Below are positions 8,518-14,359 of a stretch of DNA of 64,000 bases, in pieces. This stretch comes from Flavobacteriaceae bacterium GSB9. GTDB lineage: Bacteria > Bacteroidota > Bacteroidia > Flavobacteriales > Flavobacteriaceae. A program made the translations under genes and the position numbers. The stretch lies in the NCBI GenBank assembly GCA_022749295.1, contig CP062007.1, positions 1 to 64,000 of the forward strand. Direction: 5' to 3'. The notes under the pieces were generated by a model. It ran no database searches and had not been told where the DNA came from. It saw only the letters and a program-made list of their open reading frames with translations. Within the stretch, counting starts at the first letter, position 1; each line of letters opens with the position of its first letter.

Positions 8518-8659
8518 TTAATGGCAACGTTTACGTGTAAGGATAGTTGCGCGTGCCAGCAACTAACTTACTAAAAATGGAACGAACCAGAGGGAAATCC
8601 GTAGGATTTTCCGAGTAGGCTAGAACCAAGCAATTATTTTTACACTATGTTACCTGTAG
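8518..8659 (-). repeat. attC-like recombination site J
   Basis: Cores AAC 8526-8528 and GTT 8649-8651, 126 bp apart. Inner arms GTGTAA and TTACAC pair. Its right code is GTTACCTGTAG, the only one in the array not continuing GTTG. Confidence 0.85.
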
Positions 8660-8663
8660 TGCT

Positions 8664-9152
8664 TTATTTTTCTTTCATAAGCTTATTCAGTCGTGGTTGT
8701 AAAAACCATACTCCAAGAATAGTAGAAAAAATATAAAACATTTCAGGAATCAAGTCAGTCATTTTGTATTCCTTATTTGATTCCTCTTTTTTCAGTGTTC
8801 TTGCTGTAAAAATTAATATTTTAACTATGGCAATAAGTCCGATAATTGCTGATGGACCAATAATCCAAGTTTCAATTCGATTATACGATTGTGTCATAAT
8901 GTTCCTGAAATTAAGTGCTTGGGGAATTAATGAAAGAATATATAAAATCCACCAAAGGTTTATTCGTTTTTGTAAATCCGCATTTTCATTCAAAACATTA
9001 CCAATTGAATAAATCCATATTAGTATAATTCCAATGTACAAACCAAATGATAAAAACCAGAAGTCCGATTTTACAAATACAAACATTTGTATAGTTCCTA
9101 AAATCCAAATTAAAAAAATCTGCCAGTGTTTTAATTTCAGAAAAATGTTCAT
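8664..9152 (-). CDS. Membrane protein paralogous to neighbouring cassette product
   Basis: This 162-residue protein has about five hydrophobic segments. The N-terminus FLKLKHWQIFLIW and C-terminus VWFLQPRLNKL match the same positions of the 7871-8494 product (FLNAKHWQLF, IWFIQPRINKI), with a conserved E/D-M-F/W-x-I stretch before the last helix. Shorter loops explain the smaller size. Function is unknown. The cassette ends are GTTACCTGTAG (8649) and its inverse ending at 9185. Confidence 0.75.
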   Translation of the reverse strand: MNIFLKLKHWQIFLIWILGTIQMFVFVKSDFWFLSFGLYIGIILIWIYSIGNVLNENADLQKRINLWWILYILSLIPQALNFRNIMTQSYNRIETWIIGPSAIIGLIAIVKILIFTARTLKKEESNKEYKMTDLIPEMFYIFSTILGVWFLQPRLNKLMKEK

Positions 9153-9174
9153 TTAGTTATCGTGGTTTTCAGCA

Positions 9175-9314
9175 TTACAGGTAACGTTAAGTGTATGGTG
9201 TCGTAAGGGATTGCGGGATTCAAACCTATCAACTTACCACCCAAAATTGATGCGGGTGATACCGCTCGAAAACCTCTGAAACCCTTATGCACTATACACA
9301 TTGTTGGCGTGTCG
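9175..9314 (-). repeat. attC-like recombination site K
   Basis: Cores AAC 9183-9185 and GTT 9303-9305, 123 bp apart. Inner arms GTGTAT and ATACAC pair. The central part diverges from the other sites and lacks the common GGATTTTCC hairpin. Confidence 0.8.
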
Positions 9315-9328
9315 TTATTTTATTCTTG

Positions 9329-9745
9329 TTAAAATACATTATTAGAGAACATTTGGAAGTAACTTTCCGCTAGATTCTTCTTCTTCGAAAATTCTTTGAT
9401 AAATGACTGTAAGTCAAACTCTGATTTATATAACACCTTATTTTTGGTATCCTCAAATTCTTCAGCTGTAAATCTCCGTGGTTTTGGATGACCTGTCCCG
9501 AAAGTAGACTGAGCTTCATGGAATAGCATATAATATAGTACCTTAAATCTATAATCACTTGATTTTAATACGTCTAAATCTAATTCTGAAATTTCGAATT
9601 CAAAAGTCATGTCTACATGTCCTGATGAAACAGGGAAGCAATATATAAGACCAGTTTCACCTTTATAAATAAAAGGACTGTAACCTTTACTTAAACTATA
9701 AACCTCATTCTCTCTTTTCATATTTGTTTTAGCCATTGCTGGCAT
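9329..9745 (-). CDS. Hypothetical cytosolic protein, second gene of a two-gene cassette
   Basis: I start this gene at ATG 9745 (138 residues); a longer frame beginning at 9799 would overlap the upstream gene heavily. There is no signal peptide or membrane segment. The sequence is a mixed alpha/beta protein with FHEAQSTFGTGHPKPRRF as its most distinctive stretch, and I do not recognise a family. It follows the 9753-9992 gene by about 7 nt, so the two are probably co-translated. A core-like remnant (GCTGGCATGTCGT, 9738-9750) lies across its start. Confidence 0.6.
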   Translation of the reverse strand: MPAMAKTNMKRENEVYSLSKGYSPFIYKGETGLIYCFPVSSGHVDMTFEFEISELDLDVLKSSDYRFKVLYYMLFHEAQSTFGTGHPKPRRFTAEEFEDTKNKVLYKSEFDLQSFIKEFSKKKNLAESYFQMFSNNVF

Positions 9746-9752
9746 GTCGTTT

Positions 9753-9992
9753 TTAATTATCTCTAATTTTAATAATTCCTTTTTCGCTAATTGAAACAAT
9801 TGTCAAGTCACTTTCTTTTATAATTTCTATCAAGTCCTCTTTAATCAACTGTTTAGGGATTAAATTGAATCCTTCATTGATTTTAAAATTCTTAGTTATG
9901 TATTTGTCAAAAGAGTACCGTGATACTTTTCCTCCATTATTTTGAAGAAATTTCAAGCATTCAACTAATATTTCATCATTTATTATCTTCAT
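9753..9992 (-). CDS. Small hypothetical protein, first gene of a two-gene cassette
   Basis: The start at 9992 gives 79 residues, largely helical at the N-terminus with a beta-rich end (DLTIVSISEKGIIKIRDN) resembling a small winged-helix fold. There is no signal peptide. A longer upstream frame (to 10268) runs through repeat L and is rejected. The tight pairing with 9329-9745 is reminiscent of toxin-antitoxin or regulator-effector pairs, but no motif supports that. Confidence 0.55.
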   Translation of the reverse strand: MKIINDEILVECLKFLQNNGGKVSRYSFDKYITKNFKINEGFNLIPKQLIKEDLIEIIKESDLTIVSISEKGIIKIRDN

Positions 9993-10000
9993 TTTTTTAA

Positions 10001-10137
10001 TGCACGCCAACGAGTTTGTGTAACAGGCGTTGCGTGATTTAGTTACTAAAATAGTTAAAAAACACAAACATTCACGCATGCGAGGATTTTCCGAAGGAAA
10101 ATCAGAAGCAATGTGTGTTACACGGTGTTGCCACCAG
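10001..10137 (-). repeat. attC-like recombination site L
   Basis: Cores AAC 10009-10011 and GTT 10127-10129, 121 bp apart. Inner arms GTGTAAC and GTTACAC pair. It carries the hairpin shared with sites C and D. It is the attC-like site nearest the recombinase. Confidence 0.85.
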
Positions 10138-10677
10138 TTATTTTTTCCATTTGTTTCTTTTTTCATTCCATTCTTCCCAAAACTGCAAATAACCTTTTCG
10201 GTCAAATTCGTCTTTTGGGATTTCCTTTTCAGGACTATTCTTATAAAACTCCTCAACTTGGTCGACAAAATTTAAAACTTCGCTTTTATAATTTTCAAAG
10301 TCAACTTTTGTTTCAGTTCCGCTTTCTGTTTTCAGCGTTACAATTCCGTTTTCGTGAGTCACTTCCCAATCAATTCCAGTTGGACAACTTCCAATATAAA
10401 CTTCTTCCATATCATTGTCAAAAACTAAAAAGTGTCCACAGCAAGGAATTAATTGGTCTCCAACAGGATTTTCTTTCGTGTGATTCCGTTCTAAAGTCCG
10501 AAGTAAGAGTTGAGCAGTTGCGCTAATCGTCCAACCATCATTTTCGGTTTGGTCAACAACAATTTCGTTTCCAATTTTCACTCGCATTTGTCCGTGAGCA
10601 CATAAATCCGTTTGAGTATCTTCTTCAGATATCCAATTTGTCTTTAAAAGTTCAATTTTGAATTTATTCGAGGACAT
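10138..10677 (-). CDS. Hypothetical cytosolic protein (first cassette after the attI-like site)
   Basis: This 179-residue acidic protein has no signal peptide and no membrane segment, unlike most of the array. It contains a His/Cys-rich segment (PCCGHFLVFDND) and a Trp/Glu/Lys-rich C-terminus (FWEEWNEKRNKWKK). I do not recognise a family. The stop codon falls at positions 12-14 of the cassette (core GTT 10127) and the start codon lies about 15 nt from the terminal core (AAC 10693-10695). Being first after the attI-like site, it would be the most recently acquired cassette under the integron model. Confidence 0.75.
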   Translation of the reverse strand: MSSNKFKIELLKTNWISEEDTQTDLCAHGQMRVKIGNEIVVDQTENDGWTISATAQLLLRTLERNHTKENPVGDQLIPCCGHFLVFDNDMEEVYIGSCPTGIDWEVTHENGIVTLKTESGTETKVDFENYKSEVLNFVDQVEEFYKNSPEKEIPKDEFDRKGYLQFWEEWNEKRNKWKK

Positions 10678-10682
10678 TTTTT

Positions 10683-10740
10683 AATTGGTGGCAACAATTG
10701 TATATAGTTAATATTAACTATATATCTATTATACGTGCAC
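10683..10740 (-). other. attI-like integration site next to recombinase
   Basis: The last cassette ends with the code AATTGGTGGCAAC (core AAC 10693-10695), but no attC-like repeat follows. Instead there are about 45 bp up to the recombinase stop codon, dominated by a perfect 24-bp palindrome at 10701-10724. This is the position of attI in an integron, with the first cassette joined to the fixed chromosomal side. The palindrome could bind the recombinase or terminate its transcript. This is inference from position. Confidence 0.6.
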
Positions 10741-11867
10741 TAAGATAGTAAATCTTTGATCTCTGTAAAGGAATTTGTAGCTACATGCGTATAAATTTCT
10801 GTCGTTTTTGTTGAGTTATGACCCAATAGCATCTGAATATAACGGATATCGGTGCCACTTTCCAGTAAATGGGTGGCAAAACTATGTCTTAACATGTGTG
10901 GGGTTACCCTTTCCTTAATTCCAGCATTTTGAGCTGCTTTTACAACAATTTGCAATACACTTGAGCTACTATATCTTTGGTTGGTATTTGGATTTTCAAA
11001 CAGGTATGTCCTAGGCTTATAAATTAAGAAATATTTCCTCAAATCATCTAGTACACTTTTGTTAAGAACTGTATATCGGTCTTTGTTTCCCTTGGCCTGC
11101 ACTACTCTTATAACCATCCTTTTGCTGTCTATATCTTTTAGTTTTAACTGCAGTAGTTCGTTTCTACGTAAACCAGAAGAATATAATAGGCTTACAATAC
11201 ATTTGTGTTTTATGTTGTTGGTATGGTCAATTATTGAAAAAATTTCTTCTTTTGACAATACCTTAGGAAGTTTAGACTCTTTTCTAGGTCTTTCTATGGA
11301 ATAAAACCGATTGGGCATCCCCAACACCATTTCGTAATAGAACTTAATGGCATTAATGGCCATATTAATGTATGAATTTGATTTTTTATCTTTAATCAAT
11401 TTTTGAAGATATTGCCTGATATCATTTTCATCAATACTAAATAATTCTATGTCACTGTAATAATTAATAAATTTTTCAAAACTATGAACATAGTTCTTTA
11501 CCGTACTGTTGGAGTATTTCTTTAACTCTAATTTTTTTAGATATTCTTCAGGGCAAGGTCTGAAATTTTGTTTAAACGGCCGGTTTCTAAACCAAGCTAC
11601 ATCTATAGTGTCGTTATTACTGTTAAGCTTTCTGTCTTGAAAAAAGTAGTTGCAATTGATCCAGGCAACACCTTTAAATTTTTCAAAAATTAAATTGAGA
11701 TTAGATTTAGTATTTATAATATATGCCATGTTAAATTCTTTACTCCATTTAGGCTCAGGTAGTTCTTTAACTAATGCTTCAATAACTTTATCTGAGTTAA
11801 ACTGTAAACCAATGCACTGTTTATTATTAATTAAAAGGTGTTTTATTGTGATATGTTTATTAAGCAT
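10740..11867 (-). CDS. Tyrosine recombinase of the cassette array (Xer-like)
   Basis: This 375-residue protein has a complete catalytic set: Arg234 (GLRRNEL), Lys259 (AKGNKDR), His324-x-x-Arg327 (HMLRHSF), His350 (LLGH) and the nucleophile Tyr359 (EIYTH). Residues 1-95 form an extra N-terminal module with the pattern LPEPKWSKEFNMAYI, common in Bacteroidota recombinases, followed by a SAM-like core-binding domain (about 105-185). Arg to second His spacing is 90 residues, close to XerD (about 96) and far from IntI1 (about 131), so the IntI-specific insertion is absent. It is transcribed toward the cassettes. It is the obvious candidate for moving them. Confidence 0.93.
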   Translation of the reverse strand: MLNKHITIKHLLINNKQCIGLQFNSDKVIEALVKELPEPKWSKEFNMAYIINTKSNLNLIFEKFKGVAWINCNYFFQDRKLNSNNDTIDVAWFRNRPFKQNFRPCPEEYLKKLELKKYSNSTVKNYVHSFEKFINYYSDIELFSIDENDIRQYLQKLIKDKKSNSYINMAINAIKFYYEMVLGMPNRFYSIERPRKESKLPKVLSKEEIFSIIDHTNNIKHKCIVSLLYSSGLRRNELLQLKLKDIDSKRMVIRVVQAKGNKDRYTVLNKSVLDDLRKYFLIYKPRTYLFENPNTNQRYSSSSVLQIVVKAAQNAGIKERVTPHMLRHSFATHLLESGTDIRYIQMLLGHNSTKTTEIYTHVATNSFTEIKDLLS

Positions 11868-11921
11868 ATAAAATCGTTTTTATACAAGATATTTATATAA
11901 AATGAAATAGTCGTATCTTAA

Positions 11922-11936
11922 ACGAATAGTATTCGT
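11922..11936. promoter_or_regulatory. Palindrome between recombinase and divergent zinc-ribbon gene
   Basis: ACGAATAGTATTCGT is a perfect 7+1+7 inverted repeat in the 93-bp divergent intergenic region. Its position suits an operator controlling the recombinase, the zinc-ribbon gene or both. The regulator is unknown. Confidence 0.4.
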
Positions 11937-11960
11937 ATAACATTCGACTAAATTTCTGAA

Positions 11961-12335
11961 ATGGAAAGAAAACCATGTAAACATTGCAAAAAAGAGTTAA
12001 CGGGTCGATCAGACAAACGCTTCTGTGATTTACACTGTAAAAGTGCCTATCATTATAAGCGCTCTTTGGAAGAAGCGCCACGTTTTTTTAACAAAGTAGA
12101 CAACCAGCTAAAACAGAACAGGCGGATTTTAAAAGCGTTTAATAAAGCGGGGAAGGCTACGGTTCGTTCAGATGTTTTAGAAGAACAGGGTTTTAACCCT
12201 AAGTTTTTTACACATTACTGGAAAAACAAAAAGGGTGATGTGTACCTGTTTGTTTACGAGTATGGTTTTCTTAAAAAGAAAGAACATAGCACAGACAAAT
12301 ATATTTTAATCCAGTGGCAGCATTATATGGGTTAA
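11961..12335 (+). CDS. Zinc-ribbon protein of unknown function
   Basis: This 124-residue protein opens with a treble-clef-like zinc site: Cys6-x2-Cys9 (CKHC), then the GRSDKRFC...C pair with residues KSAYHY following. Small flavobacterial proteins with this CxxC...GR(S/R)DKxFCxxxC signature are common but uncharacterised. The remainder is basic and helical. It is divergent from the recombinase with a short shared promoter region, so it may be linked to the element or may be the first chromosomal gene on this side. Confidence 0.8.
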   Translation: MERKPCKHCKKELTGRSDKRFCDLHCKSAYHYKRSLEEAPRFFNKVDNQLKQNRRILKAFNKAGKATVRSDVLEEQGFNPKFFTHYWKNKKGDVYLFVYEYGFLKKKEHSTDKYILIQWQHYMG

Positions 12336-12347
12336 GTTTAAGGGGCT

Positions 12348-12669
12348 TCATCCATTAATAAACAAGATTGCCGGTTTCAATATCATAGTACGGAGACTGA
12401 CCTGTTTCTTATTTGGTACATTATTTATAGGATGATATCTTTTTCTTAGCCGTCGTAGTCCGAACTCGTACAGGTCTTTATTTGTAGCAGCTTTATTTTC
12501 ATCTTTTGTAAACAAAGCTTTTAGTCCATCGGCTAGTAAAGTGCCTGTTGCTGAATTACCAACACAGCAGTATTAATGGTTTCCTTTTTGTCTTTTGTTT
12601 CTGTTGAAGGGAGGTTTTTTTCTTGTTTTATGGCCGGAGAATCTTCCTGTTTCTCAATTGTAGTTTTTT
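12348..12669 (-). pseudogene. Remnant of an unidentified gene
   Basis: On the minus strand a frame opening with KTTIEKQEDSPAIKQEK stops at about 12560, but a one-base shift near there continues smoothly (GNSATGTLLADGLKALFTKD, then DLYEFGLRRLRKRYHP) to a TGA at 12348. Codon-like composition and one frame change suggest the 3' part of a decayed gene with its 5' end lost. I do not recognise the family. Confidence 0.45.
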
Positions 12670-12798
12670 TACTGTGTACGTTGAGGTTTGTTTAAATCAC
12701 CTTTGGACGTGTAAATTTTACGGGTTGAGAAATTCTTTTTTGGGACAAATCGTATGCAGTTTCGTATTGAAAATTAAGTATTTGTTTAAAGGTAAACA

Positions 12799-12836
12799 TA
12801 AAAAAAGCGGTTTAGAAAGGCTAAACCGCTTATTTA
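12799..12836 (-). terminator. Intrinsic terminator downstream of tRNA-Met
   Basis: The minus strand reads AGCGGTTTAG, short loop, CTAAACCGCT, then a run of T. It lies 18 nt past the tRNA 3' end. Confidence 0.8.
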
Positions 12837-12853
12837 CATATAATTTTATTTTG

Positions 12854-12927
12854 TAGCGAGAGGGGGGCACGATCCCCCGACCTCCGGGTTATGAATCCGA
12901 CGCTCTAACCAACTGAGCTACCTCGCC
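12854..12927 (-). tRNA. tRNA-Met (CAU anticodon)
   Basis: A 74-nt cloverleaf on the minus strand: acceptor GGCGAGG paired with TCTCGCT (G-U at both ends), D arm GCTC/GAGC, anticodon stem TCGGA/CCCGG with loop TTCATAA, T stem GGGGG/CCCCC. CCA is not encoded. An A-C mismatch closes the anticodon loop. The T loop reads ATCGTGC instead of the canonical TTCRANN, changing both positions 54 and 58. The anticodon CAU also allows tRNA-Ile2, but the elongator-like body makes Met more likely; it lacks initiator features. Confidence 0.9.
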
Positions 12928-13058
12928 TAATTTAAGGCTGCAAATATAAAAACAAAATTGGTGTAAGCAAACGAAACCTACAGAAAATATTCTTAAAAAA
13001 TCTTGTTATTCTTATCAATTAATGTATATATTGGGCAATATAAATTTCACAATTATTT

Positions 13059-13451
13059 ATGGACGATAAAATTAGATTTGATATTGAATTTCCCATACAT
13101 GCCTCTCCGCAATTGTTGTACCAATATATTTCAACGCCATCGGGTTTATCCGAATGGTTTTCAGATAATGTAAATTCCAGAGGGGAATTGTTTACATTTA
13201 TTTGGGACGGTAGCGAAGAAAAAGCAAAGCTCCTTAACAAAAAAAGTGGAGAACGCGTTAAGTTTAGATGGCTTGCAGATGAAGAAGACGAACAAACCTA
13301 TTATTTTGAAATTAGAATTCAAGTTGATGAAATAACGAAAGACGTATCGTTAATGGTTACAGATTTTGCAGAAGAAGATGAAGTTGATGAGGCTAAAATG
13401 CTGTGGGAAAACCAGATTTCCGATTTAAAGCAAGTATTGGGCTCTGCATAG
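13059..13451 (+). CDS. START-like (SRPBCC) domain protein
   Basis: This 130-residue protein has the AHSA1/SRPBCC-type start (FDIEFPIHASPQLLYQYIST, then GLSEWFSDNV) and matches the small START-like proteins conserved in Flavobacteriia in size. These folds bind hydrophobic ligands, but no ligand or function is known. It is followed by the aminotransferase gene on the same strand, with a terminator-like hairpin in the 65-bp gap. Confidence 0.85.
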   Translation: MDDKIRFDIEFPIHASPQLLYQYISTPSGLSEWFSDNVNSRGELFTFIWDGSEEKAKLLNKKSGERVKFRWLADEEDEQTYYFEIRIQVDEITKDVSLMVTDFAEEDEVDEAKMLWENQISDLKQVLGSA

Positions 13452-13472
13452 CTAAAAAAGTATATTTTAAAT

Positions 13473-13515
13473 TATATTTGTCCCGCTTAAATAAATGAAT
13501 TTAGCGGGATTTTTT
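13473..13515 (+). promoter_or_regulatory. Promoter box plus hairpin directly before the aminotransferase start
   Basis: A -7 type box TATATTTG (13473-13480) is followed at once by an inverted repeat (CCCGCT...AGCGGG, 13482-13508) and ATTTTTTT that runs into the ATG at 13517. The hairpin fits a terminator for the START gene, yet its T-run abuts the next start codon. Confidence 0.55.
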
Positions 13516-13516
13516 T

Positions 13517-14359
13517 ATGATAAATTTTAACGGAAAGCTATTAGAAAACAATAACATACTATCAATCCAAAACCGAGGTTATGCCTATGGTGATGCTCTT
13601 TTTGAAACCATAAAAGTAAGTCACGGAAAAATCTTGTTTTGGGAAGATCATTATTTTAGGCTCATGGCATCAATGCGTATTTTACGTATGGAAATACCAA
13701 TGCATTTTACAATGGAATTTCTCGAAGAGCAGATAACCAAAACATTGGAAGCTTCAAGTTTATTAAAAGCATCTGCGCGCGTTAAACTGGTTGTTCATAG
13801 AAACGAAGGAGGCCTTTATACTCCCGAAACAAATGATGTTGGTTATGTTATATCGGCAATACCGTTAGCTGAAGATTTTTATTTGCTGAAAGATGGATTT
13901 TATGAGGTGGATTTGTTTAAAGACTATTATGTGGCGCCATCGCTATTGTCAACATTAAAAACAAACAACAAAGCACTTAACGTTGTTGGTAGTGTTTATG
14001 CAAAAGAGAATAATTTAAACAATTGTTTTTTACTTAACACCGATAAGAAAGTGGTTGAGGCTTTAAACGGAAATGTGTTTTTGGTTAAAGGCCATGTTAT
14101 TAAAACACCTCCTTTATCTGATGGTTGTTTAAAAGGAGTTATGCGAACCCAGCTCACTAATATCATCAAACAAATTTCAGAATATGAGTTGGTTGAAGAT
14201 TCAATTTCCCCATTTGAAATTCAAAAAGCCGATGAAGTTTTTATAACAAATGTTATCACAGGAATTCAGCCGGTAAGTAAGTACAGAAAGAAGGTTTTTG
14301 GTAACGAAGCGGCAAAGTTATTGCTTCAAAAACTTAACGTGAAAGTTAGGTTAAGTTAG
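13517..14359 (+). CDS. Aminotransferase class IV (PabC/IlvE-like)
   Basis: This 280-residue PLP enzyme of fold type IV shows the N-terminal QNRGYAYGDALFETIKV motif, the PLP-lysine region STLKTNNKALN (about residue 151) and the C-terminal EVFITNVITGIQPV phosphate-cup segment. The size and NNK motif fit aminodeoxychorismate lyase or a short branched-chain or D-amino-acid aminotransferase; I cannot separate these. Its stop codon overlaps by 4 bp the convergent yqgE gene end. Confidence 0.88.
   Translation: MINFNGKLLENNNILSIQNRGYAYGDALFETIKVSHGKILFWEDHYFRLMASMRILRMEIPMHFTMEFLEEQITKTLEASSLLKASARVKLVVHRNEGGLYTPETNDVGYVISAIPLAEDFYLLKDGFYEVDLFKDYYVAPSLLSTLKTNNKALNVVGSVYAKENNLNNCFLLNTDKKVVEALNGNVFLVKGHVIKTPPLSDGCLKGVMRTQLTNIIKQISEYELVEDSISPFEIQKADEVFITNVITGIQPVSKYRKKVFGNEAAKLLLQKLNVKVRLS

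Noticed and set aside
9329-9992. Toxin-antitoxin pair
   Set aside because: The gene pairing is suggestive, but neither protein shows a toxin or antitoxin motif I recognise.
1331-10137. Regularly spaced repeats that might be a CRISPR array
   Set aside because: Units are about 125 bp, differ from one another, and are separated by whole genes of 0.5-1 kb; there are no short equal spacers and no cas genes.
1331-10137. Repeats as REP/BIME-type or transposon (MITE) copies
   Set aside because: Uniform size, strict alternation with single genes, one orientation, matching cassette ends and a neighbouring recombinase are better explained by site-specific recombination; no target-site duplications were seen.
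9753-10268. Longer 171-residue version of the small gene starting at 10268
   Set aside because: The upstream half runs through repeat L and into the next gene's antisense; the part from 9992 fits cassette limits.
10740-11867. Recombinase as phage or conjugative-element integrase
   Set aside because: No phage structural, replication, relaxase or T4SS genes are in the window, and the array beside it gives a direct explanation.
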